From the NCBI RefSeq assembly GCF_030814715.1, contig NZ_JAUSVO010000001.1, forward strand, positions 248,001 to 312,000: a stretch of 64,000 bases of DNA. Reading direction: 5' to 3'. Numbering within the stretch: position 1 is the stretch's first letter; each line of letters opens with the position of its first letter. Of the stretch, positions 34,974 to 44,339 are shown piece by piece. The position numbers and the translations under genes are program-made. The notes below the pieces were generated by a model. The model saw only the letters and a program-made list of their open reading frames with translations. It ran no database searches and was not told where the DNA came from. This stretch comes from Kaistia dalseonensis (GTDB lineage: Bacteria; Pseudomonadota; Alphaproteobacteria; Rhizobiales; Kaistiaceae).

Positions 34974-37519
34974 GCTGCTTTGCGCCGGCTGGGCTTCGCC
35001 GTCACCAGCGGCGCCGCCGCCGTGAAAAAATCGGCCCAGGGGTCGTTCGCCAGCGCGGCGAGACGGGCCGGCATCGACATGACCGTGAAATGCGTCGGGC
35101 CTATGCCCGATGCCGCCTCATCCCAGCTGATCGGAGCCGAGATGGCCGCGCCGGGCCGGGCGCGGGTCGAATAGGGCGCGACCGCCGTCGAGCCGCGCTG
35201 GTTGCGGAGATAGTCGATCAGGATCTTGCCGCCGCGCTTGGCCTTGCTGATCGTCGCGACGAAGCGCTCGGGACTGTCGGCCGCCATCGCGGAGGCGAGC
35301 CCCTTGGTGAACGCCTTGATCGCCGGCCAATCGGCTTTTGGCGTCAGCGGCGCCACGATATGGAGGCCCTTGCCGCCGGAGGTCTTCACGAAGCCGGCGA
35401 GCCCGGCATCGGCGAAGCGCTGGCGCACTTCCTGGGCCGCATCGATCACGGCCTGCCAGGCGACGTTTTCGCCCGGATCGAGATCGATGATGATGCGATC
35501 GGGCCGTTCCCAATCGGCGATCGTCGAGCCCCAGGGGTGGATTTCGAGCACCGCCGACTGGACGAGGGCGAGCAGCCCGTCGAGATCCGATATGCCGACG
35601 AGCGGTTCGCCCGCCTTGTCCTTGGGGTCGCGGATCAGCTGAATCTTCGGGCTGATGCCGGCCCATGCGTGCTTCTGGAAGAAGCTCGGGCCGTCTATGC
35701 CATTGGGGCAGCGCAACAGGGCCAGCGGTCGCCCGACAATGTGCGGCGCGATGAAACGCCAGACATCGGCATAATAGTCGGCGAGCCCCGCCTTGGTGAT
35801 GCCTTCGGCCGGCCAGTAGACGCGATCGGGATGGGTGAGCTTGACGGTCCGTTTCGGCTCCGGGGGATCGCTTTTCGTCATCTTCACCACCTCGCGAACG
35901 ATATCACGCGCGGGCTTGTCGTCCCTGAGGCCCCTGAACGATGCGTGCCGCAGGTGCCCGTCGGCCGTCCAGGCCCGAAACTCGACTTCCGCCACGCGCT
36001 CGGGCCGGACGAAGACGACGTCCCGCGCTTCGTCGGATGTGAGCGGAACGCCGAACGGGCTCGAATCTGTCCGGATGGCATCGAGCGCCTTGAAGAGGTC
36101 CGCGGCCACGGCCTGGGTGAAGCCCGTGCCGACGCGGCCGACCGGCTGCAACTCATCACCTTCATAGGCGCCGAGGACCAGCGAGCCGATCGCGTGGCGC
36201 GACGTGGTCGACGGCACATAGCCCGCCACGACGAATTCCTGCCGGGCAGAGCATTTCGACTTGACCCAGCTCTTGCTGCGGCCGGACCGATAGGGCGCAT
36301 CGCGGAGCTTCGAAACCACGCCTTCGAGGCTGAGGCGGCAGGCATGCCGGAGCACCAGCGCGCCATCCTCGTCGAAATGGCCGCTATAGCGCACAAGGCC
36401 GTTATCGCTCGGGATGATCCCTTCGAGCGCGGCCTTGCGCCGGATCAGCGGCAGGGCGCGGAGGTCCTGGCCGTCGAGATAGAGGCAATCGAAGGCGTAG
36501 AAGACGAACCGATCGCTGCGACCTGCGCTGAGATCGGCCTGCAATGCCGAGAAATCGGAAGAGCCCGTGCTCGTCTCGACCACCAGTTCGCCGTCGATCA
36601 GAGCCGTTCGGACGGGAAGGGCCGCGAGCCCATCCATGATCGCCGTGCCGAATTTCGTCGTCCAGTCCAGGCCGCTCCGGGTGAGCAGCTTCACATGGCC
36701 CGCCTCGATCCGCGCCTGCAGGCGGTAGCCGTCGAACTTGATCTCGTGGATCCAGCGTTCGCCGGCCGGCGCCGTGGCGACGAGGGTCGCCAGCATGGGC
36801 TCGACGAAGGCGGGCAGGGGGCCTTCTTTGGCGCCCTCGATCTTCGTGTCCTTGGTCGTTTCGGCCTCGGTTGGCGCGGGGTCCGTCGTCTTGGGACGAG
36901 GCTTGGCTTTGGCCGCTTTCCTGATCGGTCCCGTCCTGGACGACCAGCCGGGCTCTTCGCCCGCCACGTCGGCGAGCGCACGACCGGTCTTGGCCGAATC
37001 CGGCAACGCATCGAGAATGTCGGGCGCGCCTTCCGGCTGGGCATAGTCGTCGTCGCCCTTGATCAGCAGCCAGTTCTCGCGCTTCTCCCCCGGCTTGCCG
37101 TGCATGCGCACGAGATGCCAGCGGCCGTGCAGCTTCTCGCCGTCGAGCTCGAAATCGAGATGGCCCTTGGCATAGCCTTGATGCGGATCGCCGATCGGTG
37201 TCCACGTGCCGCGATCCCAGACGATGACGGTGCCGCCGCCATATTCGCCCTTGGGGATTGTTCCTTCGAAATCGCCATATTGCAGCGGGTGATCCTCGAC
37301 ATGGACGGCGAGGCGCTTCTCGCCGGCGACCAGGCTCGGGCCGCGCGTGACGGCCCAGCTCTTCAGCACGCCGTCGAGCTCGAGGCGAAAATCATAATGC
37401 AGGCGGCGCGCATCGTGCTTCTGCACGACGAAGCTGTGGCCGGCCTTGGTGATCTGGCGACCGCGCGGCTCCGACGTCGCCTTGAAGTTCCGTTTCTTGC
37501 GGTAGGTGTCGAGCGCCAT
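34970..37519 (-). CDS. ligD: DNA ligase D: phosphoesterase-ligase-polymerase
   Basis: Multifunctional NHEJ enzyme of 849 residues. Order: 3'-phosphoesterase (about 20-180; QKHDARRLHYDFRLELDG, HVEDHPLQYGDFEGTIP), a Pro/Lys-rich linker, an ATP-dependent ligase with nucleophile Lys in WIHEIKFDGYRL (about 255-270), and a C-terminal primase-like polymerase (about 550-830; metal Asp pair in IIIDLDPGENV and FVKTSGGKGLHIV). This is the alphaproteobacterial PE-LIG-POL arrangement. It starts one base after the stop of the second ku gene, so the two are co-transcribed. Confidence 0.96.
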   Translation of the reverse strand: MALDTYRKKRNFKATSEPRGRQITKAGHSFVVQKHDARRLHYDFRLELDGVLKSWAVTRGPSLVAGEKRLAVHVEDHPLQYGDFEGTIPKGEYGGGTVIVWDRGTWTPIGDPHQGYAKGHLDFELDGEKLHGRWHLVRMHGKPGEKRENWLLIKGDDDYAQPEGAPDILDALPDSAKTGRALADVAGEEPGWSSRTGPIRKAAKAKPRPKTTDPAPTEAETTKDTKIEGAKEGPLPAFVEPMLATLVATAPAGERWIHEIKFDGYRLQARIEAGHVKLLTRSGLDWTTKFGTAIMDGLAALPVRTALIDGELVVETSTGSSDFSALQADLSAGRSDRFVFYAFDCLYLDGQDLRALPLIRRKAALEGIIPSDNGLVRYSGHFDEDGALVLRHACRLSLEGVVSKLRDAPYRSGRSKSWVKSKCSARQEFVVAGYVPSTTSRHAIGSLVLGAYEGDELQPVGRVGTGFTQAVAADLFKALDAIRTDSSPFGVPLTSDEARDVVFVRPERVAEVEFRAWTADGHLRHASFRGLRDDKPARDIVREVVKMTKSDPPEPKRTVKLTHPDRVYWPAEGITKAGLADYYADVWRFIAPHIVGRPLALLRCPNGIDGPSFFQKHAWAGISPKIQLIRDPKDKAGEPLVGISDLDGLLALVQSAVLEIHPWGSTIADWERPDRIIIDLDPGENVAWQAVIDAAQEVRQRFADAGLAGFVKTSGGKGLHIVAPLTPKADWPAIKAFTKGLASAMAADSPERFVATISKAKRGGKILIDYLRNQRGSTAVAPYSTRARPGAAISAPISWDEAASGIGPTHFTVMSMPARLAALANDPWADFFTAAAPLVTAKPSRRKAA

Positions 37520-37520
37520 G

Positions 37521-38345
37521 TCAGCCAGCCCTGCGCCGTGGCGCCGTCGCGCGGGCTTTTTTCGCCGGCGCCGGGGCAGCGCTCTCGCGCAACGCCTCCA
37601 GCAGGCTCAGCGAGCGATCGGCCTTCCGTTCCTTGGGCGGCCGGATCTTCCGCCCCTCGATCTTTGCCTTGACCAGTTCGGCCAGCGCCGCCTCATAGCG
37701 GTCGTCGAAGGTCGAGGGATCGTAAGTCCCGTGCTTGGTCTCGATGATGTGGCGGGCGAGGTCGAGCATTTCGCCGGCGATCTTGATGTCCGGTATGCCG
37801 GCGAACGCCTCTTCGGCCGGGCGAACCTCATAGTTGAAGTTGAGCGTCGTCGCGACCAGCCCGTCGCCGAGCGGCCGGACCAACAGCGTGCGAACGCGGC
37901 GGAACAACACAGTCTGCACGAGGGCTGCGACCTGCTTCCGGCGCATGGTGTCGCGCAGCAGGGCGAAGACCTCATGCGCGTCCGCGGCCGCCGGGGCGAG
38001 ATAATAGGGCCGGTCGAAATAGACGTCGTCGATCTCGGCACAGGGCACGAAGGCGACCAGCGACAGGGTCTTGTCGCTCTCGGGGACAGCGGCGGCGACA
38101 TCGTCGGGATCGAGCTGGATATAGTCGTCGGGCCCGACTTCGTAGCCCTTGACCTGATCGGCCGGATCGACGGCCTCGCCCGTCTCACTGTCGACGAAGC
38201 GCCGCTGGACGCGGTTCCCGGTTTTGCGGTTGATGGTGTGAAAGGTGACGCGTTCCGAAGTCGAGCTCGCCGAATAGAGCGCGACCGGACAGATCAGTGC
38301 GGCGATCTTCAGCTGGCCCTTCCAGTTCGCTCTCGGCTCACCCAT
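37521..38345 (-). CDS. ku: Ku protein (NHEJ), copy 2
   Basis: Second Ku homologue, 274 residues, and first gene of the ku-ligD operon. The core reads NWKGQLKIAALICPVALYSA, FHTINRKTGNRVQRRFVDSE, VGPDDYIQLDPDDV, VLFRRVRTLLVRPLGDG and YDPSTFDDRYEAALAELV. The C-terminal tail is short and basic (KKARATAPRRRAG). The ATG at 38345 is chosen, with GGAGTGA 8 bp upstream. Two different Ku proteins next to one LigD occur in rhizobia, where they can form alternative repair complexes. Confidence 0.93.
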   Translation of the reverse strand: MGEPRANWKGQLKIAALICPVALYSASSTSERVTFHTINRKTGNRVQRRFVDSETGEAVDPADQVKGYEVGPDDYIQLDPDDVAAAVPESDKTLSLVAFVPCAEIDDVYFDRPYYLAPAAADAHEVFALLRDTMRRKQVAALVQTVLFRRVRTLLVRPLGDGLVATTLNFNYEVRPAEEAFAGIPDIKIAGEMLDLARHIIETKHGTYDPSTFDDRYEAALAELVKAKIEGRKIRPPKERKADRSLSLLEALRESAAPAPAKKARATAPRRRAG

Positions 38346-38397
38346 GGCTGTCACTCCGGCTGGCGCCAACGAAATCCTGAGCGCGAAGCAAGGTTTG

Positions 38398-38416
38398 AAC
38401 GCCAGATCGTGGCGTT
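38398..38416. repeat. Small inverted repeat between SDR and ku
   Basis: AACGCCA and TGGCGTT pair as a perfect 7-bp stem around GATCG. It lies in the 89-bp gap before the ku-ligD operon. It could be a weak terminator of the upstream SDR gene or an operator of ku. Confidence 0.3.
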
Positions 38417-38434
38417 TCGTTCCGCTAGTCGAGC

Positions 38435-39229
38435 TTATACCAGCAGTGATTGCCCGCCATCGATAAAGACCGGTGTTCCGGTGATGTGGCGTGACTGGTC
38501 GGAAGCGAGGAAGAGCGCGAGATCGGCGACATCGGCGCTCATCCCCGGCTTGCCGCCGGTCAGCGGCACCTGGCCGTCGGGATAGATCGCGCGGACCCGC
38601 GCGGCGTCGGTATCGCGCTGGTTGGTGTTGACGTCGATCTCCGTCTCGATCGCGCCGGGACAGATTACATTGACGCGGATGGCATAGCGGGCAAGCTCCA
38701 GCGCCGCCATTTTGGCGAGCGCCACCTGTCCGGCCTTGGAGGCCGAATAGGCCGAGGCGTCCGCCGTGGTGAAGGTGCGCGTGCCGTTGATCGAGGCGGT
38801 GATGATGATCGAGCCGCCGTGCTGCATCATGAAGGGGATGGCATAATGCAGCGTCAGGAAAGTGCCGCGCAGGTTGATGGCGATCGTCTGGTCGAACTCG
38901 TCAGGCTCCAGCTCATGCAGCGGGGCCCAAACGCCGTTGATGCCGGCATTCGCGAAGACGATGTCGAGCCCGCCGAGCGAGGCGACCGTGCGCTTGATGG
39001 CGCTCTCGACCGAGGCGGCGTCCGAGACATCGGCGCTGATCGCCTCCGCCCTGCGCCCATAGCCCCTGATCTCATGGGCGACAGCGTCGATCTCGTCCTG
39101 CGAGCGGCTCAGCACCGCCACGTCGGCGCCAGCCTCGGCGAAGGCGAGCGCCGTCGCCCGGCCTATGCCCGAGCCGCCGCCCGTCACCAGCGCCTTCTTG
39201 CCATCGAGTCTCGCCGTCATGTCCACCAT
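38435..39229 (-). CDS. Short-chain dehydrogenase/reductase
   Basis: A 264-residue NAD(P)-dependent Rossmann enzyme. The cofactor motif is VTGGGSGIGRATALAFAEAG. Others are the NAG motif in VFANAGIN, the catalytic Ser-Tyr-Lys in IITASINGTRTF and ASAYSASKAGQ, and VNVICPGAIETEI with the terminal HITGTPVFIDGGQSLLV. The ATG at 39229 is used, although 39220 is equally plausible. It is separated from the upstream ABC operon by a strong terminator. The substrate is unknown; many relatives act on sugars or polyols. Confidence 0.88.
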   Translation of the reverse strand: MVDMTARLDGKKALVTGGGSGIGRATALAFAEAGADVAVLSRSQDEIDAVAHEIRGYGRRAEAISADVSDAASVESAIKRTVASLGGLDIVFANAGINGVWAPLHELEPDEFDQTIAINLRGTFLTLHYAIPFMMQHGGSIIITASINGTRTFTTADASAYSASKAGQVALAKMAALELARYAIRVNVICPGAIETEIDVNTNQRDTDAARVRAIYPDGQVPLTGGKPGMSADVADLALFLASDQSRHITGTPVFIDGGQSLLV

Positions 39230-39298
39230 CCCGCGTCGCACCGTTCCTGATGCAATGGCGTTTGGCGGCGGACGTTCCGTGGCGGCGATGCGCGAACG

Positions 39299-39329
39299 AA
39301 AAAGGGCCTGGCGATCGCTCGCCGGGCCC
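39299..39329 (-). terminator. Intrinsic terminator of the ribose-type ABC operon
   Basis: An 11-bp stem (39304-39314 with 39319-39329, GGGCC/GGCCC ends, one G-U pair) with a 4-base loop is followed in the minus direction by CTTTTTCG. It lies 30 bp past the DJ-1/PfpI stop, so it marks the end of the operon that begins with the GntR gene. Confidence 0.75.
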
Positions 39330-39358
39330 GCATGTCGAGGCGTGTCGAGATGGCTCGA

Positions 39359-39949
39359 TCAGAGCTTGATCTCGGTGCCGAGAACCTTGAGGCATTCGCG
39401 GATGAAAGCGGCCAGCGCCGTCCAGCCCTTGGCCGAGACCATCGTGCCGTCGACATAGGCGTCGGTGGGCGACAGGTCGATATAGGTTCCGCCGGCGAGG
39501 ATCACTTCGGGCTCGCAGGCGCCGAGCGCCGCGACCTTCTTGCCGCGCACCACGCCGTCGACAGCGATCAGGATCTGCACGCCATGGCAGATCGTGAAGA
39601 TCGGCTTCTGCTTCTCGTGGAAGTGACGGACGATCGCCTGAACGCGCTTGTCGGTGCGGATATATTCCGGGCCGCGGCCTCCGGCGGCATAGACCGCGTC
39701 ATAGAGATCGAGCTGCACTTCGGCTTCCGAGAACGTCTTGTTGATGACGACGTTGTGGCCGGGCTTTTCCGTATAGGTCTGGTCGCCTTCGAAATCATGC
39801 AGCGACGTCTTGAGGATGTCGCCGGCCTTCTTGTCGGGGCAGATGACGTGAACGGTGTGGCCGACGGCTTCCATCGCCTGCTGGAATACGAAGATCTCGT
39901 ATTCCTCGGTGAAGTCGCCGGTCAGCATGAGGATTTTCTTGCCAGGCAT
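39359..39949 (-). CDS. DJ-1/PfpI-family protein
   Basis: A 196-residue class-I amidotransferase-like protein. The nucleophile-elbow Cys is in FTICHGVQILIAV, the conserved acid is in LTGDFTEEYEIFVF, and GGRGPEYIRTD is a typical DJ-1/PfpI loop. Members act as glyoxalases, deglycases, chaperones or peptidases. It is the last gene of the ribose-type ABC operon, 65 bp after the binding-protein gene, with a hairpin in between. A role in handling reactive carbonyl products of the imported substrate is possible but is only inference. Confidence 0.88.
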   Translation of the reverse strand: MPGKKILMLTGDFTEEYEIFVFQQAMEAVGHTVHVICPDKKAGDILKTSLHDFEGDQTYTEKPGHNVVINKTFSEAEVQLDLYDAVYAAGGRGPEYIRTDKRVQAIVRHFHEKQKPIFTICHGVQILIAVDGVVRGKKVAALGACEPEVILAGGTYIDLSPTDAYVDGTMVSAKGWTALAAFIRECLKVLGTEIKL

Positions 39950-39977
39950 GGTCTCTTCCTTGTTGCGTCAGGAGGTG

Positions 39978-40003
39978 GCGGGCGGAACTTGCGTCCCGCC
40001 CGC
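39978..40003 (-). terminator. Intercistronic hairpin after the binding-protein gene
   Basis: GCGGGCGG (39978-39985) pairs with CCGCCCGC (39996-40003) around a 10-base loop. There is no T-tract, so it more likely stabilises the upstream mRNA or attenuates expression of the DJ-1/PfpI gene than ends transcription fully. Confidence 0.4.
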
Positions 40004-40014
40004 GCCGATCAGCT

Positions 40015-40965
40015 TCAGAACGGCGAATCGGGGAAATAGTATTCTTCGGCATTCTCTTTGGTGATCAGCGGCGCGTCGAGCTTGACGGCGCCGCGCACCG
40101 GCGCATGGCCGACGAGATTGGCGACCGTCATGTAGATCGCAGTCTTGATCATGGACGGCGGGTAGGGCGTCTCGACCGGGGTCATGGCGTCGCCGTCGAT
40201 CACCTTCTTGATGATCTCCTTCATGCCATTGCCGCCGAGCGCGTATTTGATCTCCGTCCGCTTCGATTCCTTGATGGCTTCGAGCACGCCGAGCAGCATG
40301 TCGTCGTCATTGGCCCAGACCGCATCGATCTCAGGATATTTGGCCAGATAGTCCTGCATCAGCTTGAAGGCGTCGTCGCTGTTCCAGTTGGCATACTGGA
40401 TGTCGAGGATCTTGAGGTCGGAACCCGCGATCCCGTCCTGAAAGCCCTTGATGCGCTCATCGTCGATGACCGTCGGGATACCGCGCAGGACGACGAGGTT
40501 GCCCTTGCCGCCGAGCTTGTCGACGAGGAACTTCGCCGTGTTGCGGCCGACCGCGATGTTGTCGCCGGCGACGTAGAGATCCTGGATCGCCGGATCGTTC
40601 AGGCCTCGATCGACCACGGTGATGAAGGTTCCCCCATCCTTCACCGCCTTGACCGGCATCGTCAGCTCTTCCGAGGTGTGCGGCAGGATGACCAGCGCGT
40701 CGAGCTTGCGCCCGGCAGAGAGGTCTTCCAGCGCGCTCACCTGCGCGGTCGCCGACGGCGAGGTCTTCACCACGACTTCCACATCCGGGAAGGCCGCGTT
40801 GATTTCCTTGGCGGCTGCCTGCGCGTGATAGACGACACCCGCCGTCCAGCCATGGTCGGCGGCGGGGATCGAGACGGCAACCACCTTCTTGTCGGCTGCC
40901 AGGGCTTGCCCGGCCAGCAGAAGCGCGCCGAGCGTCGCGGCCGCCACCCACTTTGATCTGGTCAT
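40015..40965 (-). CDS. Ribose-type ABC transporter substrate-binding protein
   Basis: Periplasmic sugar-binding protein of 316 residues in the Peripla_BP_4 (RbsB-like) fold. A signal peptide (MTRSKWVAAATLGALLLAGQALA) precedes the mature start at ADKKVVAVSIP. Ligand-site patches include HTSEELTMPVKAVKDGG, VVDRGLND and WANDDDMLLGVLEAI. The ATG at 40965 has GGGAGG 8 bp upstream; a longer frame would run into the permease gene. It delivers ligand to the permease and ATPase encoded just upstream. Sugar or polyol identity is not evident. Confidence 0.92.
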   Translation of the reverse strand: MTRSKWVAAATLGALLLAGQALAADKKVVAVSIPAADHGWTAGVVYHAQAAAKEINAAFPDVEVVVKTSPSATAQVSALEDLSAGRKLDALVILPHTSEELTMPVKAVKDGGTFITVVDRGLNDPAIQDLYVAGDNIAVGRNTAKFLVDKLGGKGNLVVLRGIPTVIDDERIKGFQDGIAGSDLKILDIQYANWNSDDAFKLMQDYLAKYPEIDAVWANDDDMLLGVLEAIKESKRTEIKYALGGNGMKEIIKKVIDGDAMTPVETPYPPSMIKTAIYMTVANLVGHAPVRGAVKLDAPLITKENAEEYYFPDSPF

Positions 40966-41024
40966 TGATTCCTCCCTTGAAATGGACCGATCGAGAACGA
41001 CACCCGCGTGGTCCGGACGCGGGG

Positions 41025-42017
41025 CTATTTCGAGAACCTCTGGATGAGCATGGCGATGATGATGATGACGCCCTGGACGGCGGCCACGAGGTATTCGGAG
41101 ACGAAGTCCGACAGCACCATCAGATTGGCGATGAGCTCGAGGATGACGGCGCCCGCGACCGTGCCCCAGATGTGGCCCTTGCCCCCGCGCAGCGCCGTTC
41201 CGCCGATCACGACCGCGGTGATGACCTGCAATTCCCAGAGCACGCCGGTCGTGGGCGTCGCGGCGCCGAGGCGCGGCACGTAGCAGATGGCGGCGATCGC
41301 CACGCACGCACCCTGGATCACATAGGCGATGGTGCGGGTGCGGACGATCGAGATGCCGGAATAGCGCGCCACATCCTCATTGGCGCCGGCAGCGGCGCAT
41401 TTGCGGCCATATTTCGTCTTGTAGAGCACGAAGGAGGCGATCGCGGCGACGGCGAGCGAGATGATGATCGGCAGCGGAATGCCGGCCACCGTGCCGAAAT
41501 AGACCGGGCGATAGGCCTCGCGCAGCGAGCGGTCGATCGGGATCGTGCCGCCATCGGACATATAGGTGATGAGCGCGCGAAAGATGCCCATTGTGCCGAG
41601 CGTCGCGATGAAGGGCTCGATCTTGCCGACCGTGACGATGATGCCGTTGACGAGGCCGCAGGCGATGCCGGCCAGAAGGGCGATGCCCATGCCGGCGGGG
41701 ATCGACCACGTGCCCATGCTCGGCGCCATCATGTTCATGAACATGATGGTGATGCCGGTGATGAAGGCGGCCATGGAGCCGACCGAGAGGTCGAGGCCGC
41801 CCGAGGAGATCACGAAGGTCGCGCCGACGGCGATGATGGCGATGAAGGCGCTGCGGGTGATGACATTGCTGAGATTGGTCGGCGACAGGAAGTCGGGATT
41901 GACTAGGAAGCCGATGACGAGAAGAGCCAGCAGCGCCAGAAACGGACCCGCATCGGCCCAGTTGAAGCTGAAATCTCTTTCCCGCCCCAGCCTGGCGGGT
42001 TGCGATACGACGCTCAT
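41025..42017 (-). CDS. Ribose-type ABC transporter permease
   Basis: A 330-residue inner-membrane permease (BPD_transp_2, RbsC-like) with eight to ten helices. Hallmarks are VGATFVISSGGLDLSVGSMAAFI, VNGIIVTVGKIEPFIATLGTM, the conserved YGRKCAAAGANEDVARYSGI and VVIGGTALRGGKGHIWGTVAGA. The ATG overlaps the ATPase stop by 4 bp (ATGA). It is the third gene of the GntR-ATPase-permease-receptor-PfpI operon. Confidence 0.93.
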   Translation of the reverse strand: MSVVSQPARLGRERDFSFNWADAGPFLALLALLVIGFLVNPDFLSPTNLSNVITRSAFIAIIAVGATFVISSGGLDLSVGSMAAFITGITIMFMNMMAPSMGTWSIPAGMGIALLAGIACGLVNGIIVTVGKIEPFIATLGTMGIFRALITYMSDGGTIPIDRSLREAYRPVYFGTVAGIPLPIIISLAVAAIASFVLYKTKYGRKCAAAGANEDVARYSGISIVRTRTIAYVIQGACVAIAAICYVPRLGAATPTTGVLWELQVITAVVIGGTALRGGKGHIWGTVAGAVILELIANLMVLSDFVSEYLVAAVQGVIIIIAMLIQRFSK

Positions 42018-43609
42018 GCTCTTCCTCCCTCGCTCGCGCGTCCGCTGTCCGCCTCGGCGGTGGCGAGCAGCGCGATGTTGCTTTCGGTCATCTGCTCGCC
42101 GAAGACTTCGCCGTTGATCCTCCCCTGGCGCATGACCAGGATCCGGTCGCAGAGCCCGATCAGCTCCTGCATCTCGGACGAGATCACGATGCAGGCCTTG
42201 CCCTCGCCGACGAGCTTGCGGATGAACGTGTAGATCTGCGCCTTGTTGGCGATGTCGATGCCGCGCGTCGGCTCGTCGATGATCACCACCGACGGGTTGG
42301 TCAGCAGGATCTTGGCGAGCAGCAGCTTCTGCTGGTTGCCGCCCGAGAGCTGGCCGGCATTGAGCCTGAGGCTTCGGACACGGATGTCGTATTGGTCGAC
42401 GGCGTCCTCGAGCGCGGCCGATTCCCGGCGCTTGCGCAGATAGAGCCCCGGATTGAAGCGCCCGAGCGCGGAAAGGGTCAGGTTGGGCGCCAGCCGCTCC
42501 TGCAGCAACAGGCCCTTGGCCTTGCGGTCCTCGGTCAGATAGCCGATGCCGGCATCGATCGCCTCGCGCTGCGAGCGGATATTGAGCGGCGCGCCGTTGA
42601 GCTCGACCGTGGCGTGGCCGGGCCGCAGGCCGACGATCCCCTCGAACAGCTCCGTGCGCCCCGCGCCGATCATGCCGGCAAAGCCGAGGATCTCGCCCTT
42701 GTGCGCCGTGAATGAGACGTCGTCGACATAGCCGGGCACTGTCGCGCTGGTGACGCGCAGCATCGCGTCGCGCGCCCGCGCCTCGGTCTTCGGCGGATAG
42801 AGCGCCGAGAGCTCGCGCCCGACCATCAGCTCCGCCATGTCCATCTGGCTCAGCGAGCGGCCGGGATAGGTGCCGATCATCTTGCCGTCGCGCAGCACCG
42901 TGACCTTGTCGGCGAGCCGCTGCACTTCGTCCAGCCGGTGGCTGATATAGAGCACGCCCATGTTGCGGGCCTTGAGGCGGAGCACGATATCGAGCAGCCG
43001 CTCGACCTCGTCGCCGGTCAGCACCGCTGTCGGCTCGTCGAAGATCACGAGCTTGTAGTCGTCGAGCAGGGCGCGGGCGATCTGCACGAGCTGCCGATCA
43101 GCGAGGGCGACATCGCGCACCAGCATGTTCGGCGAGATGTTGCAGCCGAGTTCGGCGAGCTTTTCGCTCGCGATCCGCCGCATGGCCCGGTCGTCGACGA
43201 TGCCGTTTCGCGTGAGTTCGCGCCCGAGAAAGAGGTTTTCGGCGACTGTCAGCCCTTCCGCGAGCAGGATCTCCTGGTGCACCAGCACGATGCCGGCGTC
43301 CTGGGCCTGATGCGGCGTGGTGAAGGTGACGGGCTGGCCGTCGACCACGAGGCCGCCGACGCTCGGATTGATATAGCCCGATATCAGCCGCATCAGCGTC
43401 GACTTGCCGGCGCCGTTCTCGCCGATGATGGCGTGGATTTCGCCCGCATTGATGTCGATCGAGATGTTCGAGAGCACGGTCACGGACCCGTACTGCTTGG
43501 ACAGGTTCTCTGTCCGTACGAGGCAAGTCCCGGCCTTGACGCTGTCGTCGCGCTGCAACGTACGTTCCATGTCCAGATCGTGTGCGGTTGCTGTGTGGGC
43601 TTGATTCAT
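42014..43609 (-). CDS. Ribose-type ABC transporter ATP-binding protein (two-domain)
   Basis: A 531-residue RbsA-like fused ATPase. Domain 1 has Walker A GENGAGKSTLMRLI, signature DVALADRQLVQIARAL and Walker B LVIFDEPTAVL. Domain 2 has the usual degenerate Walker A GMIGAGRTELFEGI, signature LSGGNQQKLLLAKIL and Walker B VVIIDEPTRGID. The start ATG overlaps the stop of the upstream GntR gene (ATGA). It energises the permease encoded directly after it. Confidence 0.94.
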   Translation of the reverse strand: MNQAHTATAHDLDMERTLQRDDSVKAGTCLVRTENLSKQYGSVTVLSNISIDINAGEIHAIIGENGAGKSTLMRLISGYINPSVGGLVVDGQPVTFTTPHQAQDAGIVLVHQEILLAEGLTVAENLFLGRELTRNGIVDDRAMRRIASEKLAELGCNISPNMLVRDVALADRQLVQIARALLDDYKLVIFDEPTAVLTGDEVERLLDIVLRLKARNMGVLYISHRLDEVQRLADKVTVLRDGKMIGTYPGRSLSQMDMAELMVGRELSALYPPKTEARARDAMLRVTSATVPGYVDDVSFTAHKGEILGFAGMIGAGRTELFEGIVGLRPGHATVELNGAPLNIRSQREAIDAGIGYLTEDRKAKGLLLQERLAPNLTLSALGRFNPGLYLRKRRESAALEDAVDQYDIRVRSLRLNAGQLSGGNQQKLLLAKILLTNPSVVIIDEPTRGIDIANKAQIYTFIRKLVGEGKACIVISSEMQELIGLCDRILVMRQGRINGEVFGEQMTESNIALLATAEADSGRASEGGRA

Positions 43610-44298
43610 TCGAATGCCGGCAGCAGCCGGTCACGCGAATGCTCGATATGCAGGCGCATCGCCCTGGCGGCGGCGGCGGGATCGCGCGCGGCAAAGGCGT
43701 CGAGCAGCGCCTGATGCTCGTCCAGCGCCTCGGCGGTGACACGCCAGTGGAACATCAAGCGGAAGATGTGGAAGTGCGTGTGCTGGAAGGTCAGCATCTC
43801 GCGGATCAACTGGTTGCCGGCGAACTCCATGATCCGGTCGTGAAAGATCGCGTCGAGACGGGCGAAGGTCGAATAATGGACATGCTCGTCCTTGCCTTCG
43901 CGCCCGGCCATGACGCCGGCCGCCTCGCGCAGGATCGCGAGCCTGTCCTCGGTCATCGCGGCCGCCGCCTTGGCGGCGCCGTCCGGCTCCAGCAGCAGAC
44001 GCAGCTCATAGAGCTCGTCGAAGCGGCGCCGCGTGATCTGCGGCGCGGCGCGATAGCCGACCAGGTGCGTCTTCACGACGAGGCCTTCGCCCTCCAGACG
44101 GCCCAGCGCCTCGCGGATCGGCGTCTGCGAAACGCTGAACTCCTTGACGAGGCTGTCGACCGTTATCCGCGAGCCCGGCGGGATCTTCAGCGACATCAGC
44201 TGGTTGAAGATCGCCTCATAGACGTCTTCCGCCAGGCTGTTGGCACGATGGATGGTCGTGCTTCCTGGAGTTGTATCGGTGAGCCGGGGTGAGGTCAT
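43606..44298 (-). CDS. GntR-family regulator, FCD subfamily; first gene of ABC operon
   Basis: A 230-residue transcription factor. The winged helix includes SLAEDVYEAIFNQLMSLKIP and VKEFSVSQTPIREALGRLEGEGLV. The C-terminal FCD helical bundle has candidate metal-ligand His residues in FARLDAIFHDRIMEFAGNQL, THFHIFRLMFH and ALLDAFAARD. The ATG at 44298 is chosen over an upstream ATG at 44331. It is divergent from the Ldh dehydrogenase operon, so it probably represses both that operon and its own through the palindromes in the 98-bp gap. Confidence 0.9.
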   Translation of the reverse strand: MTSPRLTDTTPGSTTIHRANSLAEDVYEAIFNQLMSLKIPPGSRITVDSLVKEFSVSQTPIREALGRLEGEGLVVKTHLVGYRAAPQITRRRFDELYELRLLLEPDGAAKAAAAMTEDRLAILREAAGVMAGREGKDEHVHYSTFARLDAIFHDRIMEFAGNQLIREMLTFQHTHFHIFRLMFHWRVTAEALDEHQALLDAFAARDPAAAARAMRLHIEHSRDRLLPAFE

Positions 44299-44339
44299 CG
44301 TCGTCCGTCTTTTGCCTCTTGACAGGATCAAGGCCTAGC

